A DNA stretch of 43,391 bases. It comes from Anaeroplasma sp902783745 (GTDB lineage Bacteria; Bacillota_I; Bacilli_A; Acholeplasmatales; Anaeroplasmataceae). Below, piece after piece: positions 1-7,504 of the stretch. Under the pieces are notes generated by a model. It saw only the letters and a list, made by a program, of their open reading frames with translations. It ran no database searches and was not told where the DNA came from. Location of the stretch: contig CAMOKL010000010.1 in the NCBI GenBank assembly GCA_946617655.1, positions 1-43,391 of the forward strand, written 5' to 3'. The translations under genes were made by a program, and so were the position numbers. How positions within the stretch are numbered: position 1 is the first letter of the stretch; every line of letters begins with the position of its first letter.

Positions 1-85
1 GTATTATTGTTGTATTAAATAATTGTAGCTCTGTACCCAATTTTGCGTAAGAACCTTCAAACGAATGGAGCCTTATTTAATGAAA

Positions 86-109
86 AAGAAGAGAGTTAAT
101 TTTCTTCTT
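86..109 (-). terminator. Weak candidate terminator of the trpS operon
   Basis: A seven-base-pair hairpin (AAGAAGA with TCTTCTT, ten-base loop) overlaps the stop codon of the small membrane gene. On the minus strand it is followed by a short T run. The stem is A/T-rich and the T run is brief, so this call is tentative. Bases 1-95 hold no gene that I can support; short open frames run to the window edge on both strands without a start or ribosome-binding site. Confidence 0.35.
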
Positions 110-389
110 TAATATTTATATTTTTATATAATGTTAATCTATATAAGCCAAATACAAATAGTAATGCAGATATAAAGAAAATGATTGGAGATATTATGAT
201 AAATATCGAAAAATCCATTTTTTTAAGGCTTATAAACATTCCAAAGGAAAATAATCCTAATCCTGCAAGAATACCTAAAATTCCAATGATTATTAAAGGA
301 ATAAATGTATATTTTAATTTTTTTCTTATTTTTAATCTTTCTTCAATAGGCTTTTCGTTTAATTCTAAAATATATAAAGCATTAAGCAT
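96..389 (-). CDS. Small hypothetical membrane protein after trpS
   Basis: This is a 97-residue protein of unknown function. A charged N-terminal segment (about residues 10-26, rich in E, K and R) is followed by two long hydrophobic stretches at about 27-53 and 60-85, then a short lysine-rich tail, so it is probably a two-helix inner-membrane protein. Its ATG overlaps the trpS stop codon by one base (TAATG on the minus strand), which implies translational coupling in the trpS transcript and control by the same T-box. I do not recognise a family. The reading frame is credible because of the coupling and the clean membrane pattern. Confidence 0.65.
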   Translation of the reverse strand: MLNALYILELNEKPIEERLKIRKKLKYTFIPLIIIGILGILAGLGLFSFGMFISLKKMDFSIFIIISPIIFFISALLFVFGLYRLTLYKNINIKEEN

Positions 390-1384
390 TATCTTTTTCT
401 TCCTAAACCAACCTTATTAAATACCTTATTTATTTTCTTTCTTGCAAGGAAAGAGGCATAATCTCTTCCTTCATCTAATATTTTATCAATTACATCAGAA
501 TTAATTAATTCATTATATTTTGCTTGAATAGGTTCTAATTCGTTTGCAACTGCGTTTGCAACATCTTCTTTAAATGTAGCATAATTAGAATCTTTATATT
601 TTATTTCTAAATCAGAAATAGAAGTAGAAGAAAGAACTGATAATATAGTAAGTAAATTTGATACACCTGGTTTTGCCTCAGGGTCAAATTTAATAATGCC
701 ATCTGAATCTGTAACTGCAGATTTTATTTTCTTTTTTGCAACATTAATTTCATCAAGCATTGAGATATATCCTTTTGGATTTGGATCACTCTTGCTCATT
801 TTCTTTGTTGGATCAGTTAAAGACATAATCTTTGCACCTTCCTTTGGAATAAAAGGATTTGGTACAACGAATGTCTCACCATATTTATTGTTAAATCTTT
901 CTGCTAAAGTTCTTGTTAATTCTAAGTGTTGCTTTTGATCTTGTCCTACAGGAACAACATCTGTATCATATAATAATATATCTGCAGCCATTAAAGATGG
1001 ATATGTTAATAATCCAACAGTAACGCCTTCAGTTTGTTTTGCTTTCTTATCTTTAAACTGAGTCATTCTTTCAAGTTCACCAATGTAACCAGTACATTCT
1101 AATATCCATGCAAGCTCTGCATGTTCATGTACTTCAGATTGAATGAAGATATGAACCTTAGATGGATCAAGTCCACAAGCTAAATACATTGCAACAAGAC
1201 TCTTAATGTTTTGTCTTAATTTTAATTTGTCTTGTGGTACTGTAATTGCATGTAGGTCTGCAACGAATACTAAGAAATCAGTAAAATCAGGATTATCCTG
1301 TAATTTGACAAAGTTTCTTAATGCTCCAATATAATTTCCTAATGTAATGTTACCACTTGGTTGAATTCCTGATAAAAATCTCAT
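389..1384 (-). CDS. trpS: Tryptophanyl-tRNA synthetase
   Basis: TrpRS is a cytoplasmic class I synthetase that charges tRNA-Trp with tryptophan using ATP. The 331-residue length is usual for the bacterial family. The N-terminus has the TrpRS version of the HIGH region (GIQPSGNITLGNYIGAL, residues about 6-22), and the KMSKS loop appears as KKMSKSDPN near residue 194-202. The DTDVVPVGQDQKQHLELTR segment is the typical TrpRS/TyrRS active-site region. The ATG follows an AAGGAGG ribosome-binding site. The gene is preceded by a T-box leader with its own promoter, so it should be induced by uncharged tRNA-Trp. A small membrane gene is coupled to its stop codon. Confidence 0.97.
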   Translation of the reverse strand: MRFLSGIQPSGNITLGNYIGALRNFVKLQDNPDFTDFLVFVADLHAITVPQDKLKLRQNIKSLVAMYLACGLDPSKVHIFIQSEVHEHAELAWILECTGYIGELERMTQFKDKKAKQTEGVTVGLLTYPSLMAADILLYDTDVVPVGQDQKQHLELTRTLAERFNNKYGETFVVPNPFIPKEGAKIMSLTDPTKKMSKSDPNPKGYISMLDEINVAKKKIKSAVTDSDGIIKFDPEAKPGVSNLLTILSVLSSTSISDLEIKYKDSNYATFKEDVANAVANELEPIQAKYNELINSDVIDKILDEGRDYASFLARKKINKVFNKVGLGRKR

Positions 1385-1400
1385 TTTAATTTCCTCCTTA

Positions 1401-1571
1401 TAATAAAAAAATCCTTAAGCAAAATAAAATGCTTAAGGACGAAAGTATCGCGGTGCCACCTTAATTCTGAATAATCAGCTCTCAAATTAAGTTTTTAACC
1501 AATTCCTATTATTAATGCAGTTAAGGCTTCCACTATCCCTTATTCGCTTTGCAGTTGATTAATAAAGTACT
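1401..1571 (-). promoter_or_regulatory. T-box leader of trpS
   Basis: The minus strand carries the conserved T-box AAGGTGGCACCGCG (plus-strand 1449-1462), which pairs with the NCCA end of uncharged tRNA. Flanking TTAAGG and CCTTAA can form the antiterminator, and the latter overlaps the terminator at 1411-1440. A tryptophan codon, TGG (1530-1532), lies in a plausible specifier position within GATAGTGGAAG. The whole leader from the predicted start near 1571 is only about 170 bases. The part upstream of the T-box is about 110 bases, bounded by complementary TTATTAAT and ATTAATAA, so Stem I looks much reduced. Confidence 0.9.
1403..1440 (-). terminator. T-box regulated terminator of trpS
   Basis: On the minus strand CCTTAAGCA and TGCTTAAGG form a strong hairpin followed by TTTTTTT just before the trpS ribosome-binding site. 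Its 5' arm contains the CCTTAA that would pair with the T-box side in the antiterminator, giving the expected mutually exclusive folds. Confidence 0.88.
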
Positions 1572-1577
1572 ATAGTC

Positions 1578-1606
1578 ATTATAATACTTTTAGTTTTCTA
1601 TTTCAA
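1578..1606 (-). promoter_or_regulatory. Sigma-A promoter of trpS
   Basis: On the minus strand a TTGAAA -35 box (plus 1601-1606) and a TATAAT -10 box (plus 1578-1583) are separated by exactly 17 bases. Transcription would start near 1571, at the 5' end of the T-box leader. Confidence 0.85.
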
Positions 1607-1852
1607 TTCTTTAAAGCTAAAACTTTATTTTTGACTTATAAAACATTAAATAATTTACAAAAATGTCTTAAATGTAATTACAAAATTATTTGAAATGTTT
1701 TTAAAATCTATACAGAAACAGCAAAAATGTTCAAAAATCATAAAAAAAGTATCTAAAACCCCGAAAAAAATTCATAAAATTGCATAAAATAGATATAAAA
1801 ATAGAATTTTATTCAAAAATGTAAATAAAATATGTCAAATTATCGAAAACTA

Positions 1853-1881
1853 TTGACTTATTATGTATAAAATCTTAAAAT
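1853..1881 (+). promoter_or_regulatory. Sigma-A promoter of the opp operon
   Basis: TTGACT (1853-1858) and TAAAAT (1876-1881) are 17 bases apart, giving a leader of roughly 40 bases before oppA. The stretch from about 1610 to 1850 is very A-rich, lacks an open frame and shows no further element that I can support. The A-tracts may act as an UP-like region. Confidence 0.75.
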
Positions 1882-1926
1882 ATTGGTATAAAATTTATTT
1901 TATTATAAAGGAATGAGGTAAAAAAA

Positions 1927-4101
1927 ATGAAATTAAAAACTATTGCATTAGCTAGTGCTGCCTCTTTAGCAGTATTAGCATTAGCATCTTGTGGACAAAA
2001 GAATGAAACTACAAATCCTACTGGAACAGGCTCTTCAGTTGTAACAACAACAGCTCAAAGTGATGATTTGCCTGATGGCTATGTATCTTTAGCTAACAAG
2101 CATGCAAATGGCGCTATTGACGCTGAAGGTTATTATACTGTTGGTGATGTTAAAATTAAAACTAAGGATACTTATAAGGTAGCCTATACAACAGAAATGA
2201 CTGATTTCAAATTCAATTATTTCCTTAACACATGGCAGTATAATTCTTTACAGTATGGAAATATGGTAGATGGCTTAATTGGAAATGACCAATATGGTAA
2301 TACAGTTGGTGATTTAGCTTTAGGATATAAGGTAGAGGATTTAGCAAATGGTAAGCAAAAATGGACATTTAAGCTAAGAAAAGGTGTTAAATGGATAAAG
2401 AACGATGGTACTGATTATGCTGAAGTTAAGGCTGATGATTTCGTTGCTGGTATCGAATATGTACTAGACCCAATTAACGCATCTGAACTTGAATATTTAG
2501 TTGATGGTGTTATTGATGGTTCATCTGAATATTATGCATCTCGTCAAAATAACAAAGTTACTGATTCTGGTATTACTGGAACAGAAGATGATGTTCCATT
2601 TGACGAAGTAGGTATTAAAGCTATTGATGATTATACTCTAGAATATACATTAACAGAAAAGACTCCATATTTCTTAACTTGCTTAACATATGGTTGCTAT
2701 TATCCAGTTAATAGAGATTTCTTAGATGAAAAAGGTACTGATTTTGGTACTGATGAAAATAGTATTTTAGTTAACGGTGCATTCCGTATGACTAAACATA
2801 TTGATGAATCATCAATTGAATTAACTAAGAATGAAAAATATTATGATGCAGAACATGTATATGTTAACAAGGTTGAAGAAATATATATCGAAGATAAGGC
2901 TGGTATTGAACAAGCTAGATTATTATACGAAAATGGAGATATTGATGGATTTACAGTTCAATCAACAGATACAACAGGTTGGTCTAAATATGTAACAGGA
3001 AGTGATGGTTCTGGTTCATCAAAGAATCCTTATGATCCAAACTGTTCTCCAGTAACATCAACAGACCAATTCTGCTGGAATGGTTACTTCAATTATATTC
3101 GTACATACTATGAGTATACTGATACTAAATTAGCAAAGAGCGAATCTGAAAAGGCTGATACTGCCAAAGCAGTAGCAAATACTAATTTCCGTTTAGGATT
3201 CTTATATGGATTAAATGTCATGGAATACTTAAAATATTATAACCAAGAAGATCCTTCTCAAAGATTAATTCGTTCATATACTGTTAAGGACTTAGCTGTT
3301 GATGAAAATGGTAAGGATTATACAGAATATGTTGAAGAAATTTATAATGAAAAGCAAGGCACAACAGGTGTTCGTCTAAATGGTACTGATCAAGGAAATG
3401 ACCCAGTATATGATGCTGAAAAGGCCGGAGAATATTTTGCAAAAGCAAAAGAAGAATTATTAAAGCAAGGTGTTACATTCCCAATCAAGATTGATGTTTT
3501 AGGTTCTATGAATCCTACAAACTTAGCTTATCAAACTAAGATGTATACTGCACTTGAAGAAAATTCTAATGGTGTAGTTGATATTCAAATTAATGTACCT
3601 ACATCAGACAACCAAAATACATTATGGATGTCAAGAAATCACAACTTTGATTTCAATACTAATATGGGTTGGGGTGCAGATTATGGTGATCCTAAGTCAT
3701 TCTTACATACAATTATTGAAGGTAATGGTGATACAATTTCTTACATGGGATTCTCTGGTAATTTATCTGAAGAACAAAAGACATTAATGCATAATATCTT
3801 AGGTGAATATACTGAAATGTATTCAGAAGCATTAGAATATACAGATGTTTCACAATTATCTAAGCGCTTCAAAGAATTTGCTGAAGCTGAATATTTTGCA
3901 ATTTATGAACAGGCAATTATAATTCCATATTATACTCGTTCAGGATTATATCCAACTGTATCAAGAGTTATTCCTCATCAAACTGCAAAAGCTGGTTATG
4001 GTTTAAATAACGATAAGTATAAGAATCTTGTTGTTTCTGAAAATCCTATTACAAAAGAACAACGTACAGCTATCAATAATGCATACGAAGCAAATAAATA
4101 A
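1927..4101 (+). CDS. oppA: Oligopeptide ABC transporter substrate-binding lipoprotein
   Basis: This is the extracellular peptide-binding subunit, family SBP_bac_5, anchored to the membrane by lipid. The N-terminus is a lipoprotein signal peptide with lipobox LASC and lipidated Cys22. A Ser/Thr-rich linker (about 25-45) follows. The mature domain has the family pattern, including a KWTFKLRKGVKW segment near residue 150 and a D-Y-G-D-P motif near 590. At 724 residues it is longer than the usual 530-600. The ribosome-binding site is AATGAGGT. It is first in the operon and is separated from oppB by a terminator-like hairpin, which would yield more OppA than membrane subunits. Peptide specificity cannot be read from the sequence. 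Confidence 0.93.
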   Translation: MKLKTIALASAASLAVLALASCGQKNETTNPTGTGSSVVTTTAQSDDLPDGYVSLANKHANGAIDAEGYYTVGDVKIKTKDTYKVAYTTEMTDFKFNYFLNTWQYNSLQYGNMVDGLIGNDQYGNTVGDLALGYKVEDLANGKQKWTFKLRKGVKWIKNDGTDYAEVKADDFVAGIEYVLDPINASELEYLVDGVIDGSSEYYASRQNNKVTDSGITGTEDDVPFDEVGIKAIDDYTLEYTLTEKTPYFLTCLTYGCYYPVNRDFLDEKGTDFGTDENSILVNGAFRMTKHIDESSIELTKNEKYYDAEHVYVNKVEEIYIEDKAGIEQARLLYENGDIDGFTVQSTDTTGWSKYVTGSDGSGSSKNPYDPNCSPVTSTDQFCWNGYFNYIRTYYEYTDTKLAKSESEKADTAKAVANTNFRLGFLYGLNVMEYLKYYNQEDPSQRLIRSYTVKDLAVDENGKDYTEYVEEIYNEKQGTTGVRLNGTDQGNDPVYDAEKAGEYFAKAKEELLKQGVTFPIKIDVLGSMNPTNLAYQTKMYTALEENSNGVVDIQINVPTSDNQNTLWMSRNHNFDFNTNMGWGADYGDPKSFLHTIIEGNGDTISYMGFSGNLSEEQKTLMHNILGEYTEMYSEALEYTDVSQLSKRFKEFAEAEYFAIYEQAIIIPYYTRSGLYPTVSRVIPHQTAKAGYGLNNDKYKNLVVSENPITKEQRTAINNAYEANK

Positions 4102-4171
4102 GTATGAATTTTAAAATTATTTTCGATAAAAAGTAAAAAAAATCAAATTTTTGTTGAAAAAATTCGATTAG

Positions 4172-4206
4172 GGGAATAATATATAATTATTCCCTTAATT
4201 TTTTTT
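4172..4206 (+). terminator. Attenuating terminator between oppA and oppB
   Basis: GGGAATAAT (4172-4180) and ATTATTCCC (4186-4194) form a nine-base-pair hairpin with a five-base loop, followed by TTAATTTTTTTT. No clear promoter lies between it and oppB, so partial read-through is the likely way that oppBCDF are expressed at a lower level than oppA. Confidence 0.8.
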
Positions 4207-4223
4207 AGAAAGGATTTTTTTAT

Positions 4224-5378
4224 ATGGAAAAAACTAATAACACAGGTAGTACTAAAGAATCAACGGCATGGTATCATGTTGTTCTAAATGCACTAAAAAG
4301 CTTTTTTACAAATGCTACTTTTTTATACATTGTAAGAAGAATTTTGACATCATTTGTGACTTTGATAATTCTTGTTGCAATAGTAGCTGTATTAATTAGA
4401 CTTTTACCTGAAGAGTCATTTTATAATGTTGAACAGTATAACAAACTATTAGGTAGAATGGGATTATTTGCTGCTGAAAACTATAAAAATAAACAATTAT
4501 TTATTTATGGAATTAAAGATATTAATGGAAATGATATTTCTATTTTACAAAATATTTTCCAATATATTTACTATATTCTTCCAATTTATAAAGAAATACC
4601 ATACGTATGGAACAATACTTATACAGAAGTTAAACAGGTATGGAAAGGTTTTATTTATTTAGGACGTTCTATAAAGAGCAATCGTTTTATTGCTGATGTA
4701 ATATCAGAAAGAATGGGATTATCTTTTAAAATTTCTATTATTTCAGTATTATTAACATATATTGTAGGTTTCCCTATGGGAGTTGCTATGGCTAAAAAGC
4801 CAGGTGGTATTATTGATAAAATAGGAACAATATTTATTGTGTTAAATTATGCTATACCTGCACTTGTTTTTTATCTATTTGTTAAGAATTGGACAGGTAA
4901 TAAAAACGGTATTTTTGGATGGGCAGAATTTGGTTATGTATATAAAGAAGGAGATCCAAGGACTTTAATTGTTCCAATCTTTTCAATATTCTTTTTAAGT
5001 TTACCTGGATTAATAATTTGGGTAAGAAGATACATGGTTGATGAATTAAATTCAGATTATGTTAAATTTGCAAGAGCCAAGGGATTATCTGAAAATAGAA
5101 TTATGTATACTCATGTTTTAAGAAATGCTTGCGTTCCTTTAGTGCGTAATATCCCAGCTACTTTATTAACTGCAATTATAGGTTCATATTTCGTTGAATC
5201 TATTTGGTCTATACCAGGAACAGGTAGAGAACTTATGAACGCTCTAAAGGGAACACCAGATATTCCTGCAATTCAAGGTTTAACAGTTTTATATGCTGCT
5301 ATATCAATGCTTGCATTTTTACTTGGTGATATAATTACAGTATTCTTTGATCCAAGAATTAAATTAACATCTAAATAA
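4224..5378 (+). CDS. oppB: Oligopeptide ABC transporter permease OppB
   Basis: This is one of two membrane-spanning subunits that form the peptide channel with OppC. The C-terminal 230 residues hold the binding-protein-dependent permease domain, with the EAA-type cytoplasmic loop DYVKFARAKGLSENRI (about residues 280-295) that contacts the ATPases, and the usual IPGTGRELMNA segment. At 384 residues it is longer than the typical 305-340. The extra length is an N-terminal cytoplasmic extension of about 35 residues and an aromatic-rich loop of about 100 residues (about 75-165) between the first and second membrane segments, which should face outward. The ribosome-binding site is AGAAAGGA. Confidence 0.93.
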   Translation: MEKTNNTGSTKESTAWYHVVLNALKSFFTNATFLYIVRRILTSFVTLIILVAIVAVLIRLLPEESFYNVEQYNKLLGRMGLFAAENYKNKQLFIYGIKDINGNDISILQNIFQYIYYILPIYKEIPYVWNNTYTEVKQVWKGFIYLGRSIKSNRFIADVISERMGLSFKISIISVLLTYIVGFPMGVAMAKKPGGIIDKIGTIFIVLNYAIPALVFYLFVKNWTGNKNGIFGWAEFGYVYKEGDPRTLIVPIFSIFFLSLPGLIIWVRRYMVDELNSDYVKFARAKGLSENRIMYTHVLRNACVPLVRNIPATLLTAIIGSYFVESIWSIPGTGRELMNALKGTPDIPAIQGLTVLYAAISMLAFLLGDIITVFFDPRIKLTSK

Positions 5379-5391
5379 GGAGGTATTAGAT

Positions 5392-6372
5392 ATGGAAAAT
5401 TCAATTAATTTAAATGAAAATGTTGATAATTCTACAAATGTATCTGATGGCCTTGATGATTTATTTGTTAGAGTTGAATTGAATGAGGAAGAATCAGAAC
5501 ATATTGTTACTGAACCATATTCATATTGGAAATCAGTATTTAGAGTTTTTATTCATAAACCATCCGCAATTATATCATTAGTAACATTAGCTATTTTGTT
5601 ATTAGGCATAATTATTATTCCATTAATCGCTCCAGAAGGAGCCACTGAAATGAATAAATATGAATTTAATTTAGGTCTATCATTTGAACATTTATGGGGT
5701 ACTGATGAAATTGGTAGAGATTTATTCTTTACAACATGGAAGGGTGCAGGTAAATCGTTATTACTTGCTATTATCTCATCCGGTATTATATTAGTTATAG
5801 GTACATTTGCTGGGCTTGCTTGGGGTTATTTTAAAAAGATTGATTGGCTATTTGTTGAAATTTATAACTTAATTACTAATATACCAAGCTTACTAATTTA
5901 TATGTTATTAGCAGTAGTATTTTCAACAAGATTTGGTTCTGTTCCTATCGAAATAAGGCTTGTATTGTCTTTGACAATTACTGGTTGGTTAGGTCTTGCT
6001 TTAATTATTAGAAACTTAGTTTTGATTATCGATAATAGAGAATATAATGTTGCATCTAAAACACTTGCTACTCCTGCAACAAGAATCATGTTTAGAAATT
6101 ATTTACCTTATATTTTAGGTGTAATTATTACTCAATTTTCTTTATTATTACCAAGTATGATTTCATCAGAAGTTTCTTTAAGTTACTTTGGTGTTGGTCT
6201 TGCTGGATATGACGTTTCAATTGGTGCTATTTTGCAATTGGGTATTGAGCATTATGATATATATCCATGGCAAATCCTTGCACCTGCTTTCTTATTAGCA
6301 GTTATAATATTTATTTTCTTCTTAATGGGTACTGCATTATCTGATGCATTAGATCCAAAGAAGCATCGATAG
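5392..6372 (+). CDS. oppC: Oligopeptide ABC transporter permease OppC
   Basis: This is the second channel subunit of the peptide importer, 326 residues. An acidic N-terminal cytoplasmic stretch of about 45 residues leads to the OppC_N segment and first membrane helix (about 58-80). The typical HLWGTDEIGRDLF motif follows (about 100-112), and then the permease domain. The EAA loop is represented by REYNVASKTLATPATRIMFRNYLP (about 212-235). It starts 13 bases after the oppB stop behind AAGGAGG. OppC normally pairs with OppB and binds OppD and OppF on the cytoplasmic face. Confidence 0.93.
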   Translation: MENSINLNENVDNSTNVSDGLDDLFVRVELNEEESEHIVTEPYSYWKSVFRVFIHKPSAIISLVTLAILLLGIIIIPLIAPEGATEMNKYEFNLGLSFEHLWGTDEIGRDLFFTTWKGAGKSLLLAIISSGIILVIGTFAGLAWGYFKKIDWLFVEIYNLITNIPSLLIYMLLAVVFSTRFGSVPIEIRLVLSLTITGWLGLALIIRNLVLIIDNREYNVASKTLATPATRIMFRNYLPYILGVIITQFSLLLPSMISSEVSLSYFGVGLAGYDVSIGAILQLGIEHYDIYPWQILAPAFLLAVIIFIFFLMGTALSDALDPKKHR

Positions 6373-6382
6373 GAGGGGTAAT

Positions 6383-7504
6383 ATGAGTAAAAAAGAAATT
6401 ACTTTAAATCCTATTGATAACGTTAAGAATGGCGAAGTTATTGTATCTGTAAAGAATTTGATTGTTAGATTTTCTGTTAGAAATAAAGTCTTAACAGCAA
6501 TAAGAAATATTTCACTTGATATTTATAAAGGTGAAACTATCGCAATTGTAGGTGAGTCAGGTTCAGGTAAATCAGTTTTTACAAAATGTTTTACTGGTAT
6601 GCTTGAAGAAAATGGTTCTGTTGATGAAAATTCAGTTATTGAATATGCTGGTGTTGATTTAGCTAAATTTAAATCAAATGATGAATGGATTAATATAAGA
6701 GGAAAAAGAATATCTACAATTTTCCAAGACCCAATGACATCATTAAATCCTTTAAGAAAAATTGGATCACAAATTTCTGAAGTTATAAGATTACATAGAG
6801 GATATAATAAAGCTGATGCTAAGGCAGAAGCTATAAAGTTATTAAAGCGTGTTGGCATTAAAAATGCAGAAGAAAGATATAATGATTATCCATTCCAATA
6901 TTCAGGTGGTATGCGTCAAAGAGTTGTTATTGCAATTGCACTTGCATGTAACCCAGATATTTTAATTTGTGATGAACCAACAACTGCTCTTGATGTTACA
7001 ATTCAAGCACAGATTTTAAATCTTATTCAAGAATTAAAAAATGAATATGGTTTCACTGTTATATTTATAACACACGATTTAGGAGTTGTAGCTGAAATAG
7101 CTGATCGTGTTGCTGTTATGTATGCAGGTCAAATTATTGAATATGGTACTGCAGAAGATATTTTCTATGATCCACAACATCCATACACTTGGTCATTATT
7201 ATCATCTCTTCCTCAGTTAGGAGAAAAGGGTGAAAATCTATATTCAATTACAGGTACACCACCAAGCTTATTTAATGAGATAAAAGGTGATGCATTTGCA
7301 CCAAGAAATCCATATGCTTTAGCAGTAGATTTTGTTAAGGAACCACCTATGTTTAAGGTAAATGATACACATTATGCTAAAACATGGTTGTTAGATCCAC
7401 GTGCTCCAAAGGTTGAAAAGCCAAAAATTTTAAGTGAGATTACAGAGCGCGTTGCAAAAATATACTCAGGAGGTTTAAAAACAAATGAAGAACAAGAACA
7501 ATAA
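6383..7504 (+). CDS. oppD: Oligopeptide ABC transporter ATP-binding protein OppD
   Basis: This is a cytoplasmic ATPase subunit of the peptide importer, 373 residues, normal for OppD. All catalytic motifs are intact: Walker A GESGSGKS (57-64), Q-loop Gln115, signature YSGGMRQ (173-179), Walker B LICDE (194-198), and switch His231. The oligopeptide-transporter C-terminal region begins at HPYTWSLL (266-273). The cysteines that many OppD/DppD proteins carry there are replaced (GDAFAPRNPYA, 302-312), so no iron-sulphur site of that kind is expected. A strong AGGAGGGG site precedes the ATG. The end overlaps oppF by 20 bases. Confidence 0.95.
   Translation: MSKKEITLNPIDNVKNGEVIVSVKNLIVRFSVRNKVLTAIRNISLDIYKGETIAIVGESGSGKSVFTKCFTGMLEENGSVDENSVIEYAGVDLAKFKSNDEWINIRGKRISTIFQDPMTSLNPLRKIGSQISEVIRLHRGYNKADAKAEAIKLLKRVGIKNAEERYNDYPFQYSGGMRQRVVIAIALACNPDILICDEPTTALDVTIQAQILNLIQELKNEYGFTVIFITHDLGVVAEIADRVAVMYAGQIIEYGTAEDIFYDPQHPYTWSLLSSLPQLGEKGENLYSITGTPPSLFNEIKGDAFAPRNPYALAVDFVKEPPMFKVNDTHYAKTWLLDPRAPKVEKPKILSEITERVAKIYSGGLKTNEEQEQ

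Noticed and set aside
1..95. Partial gene at the left edge
   Set aside because: Short open frames run off the edge on both strands, but none has a start, a ribosome-binding site or recognisable residues.
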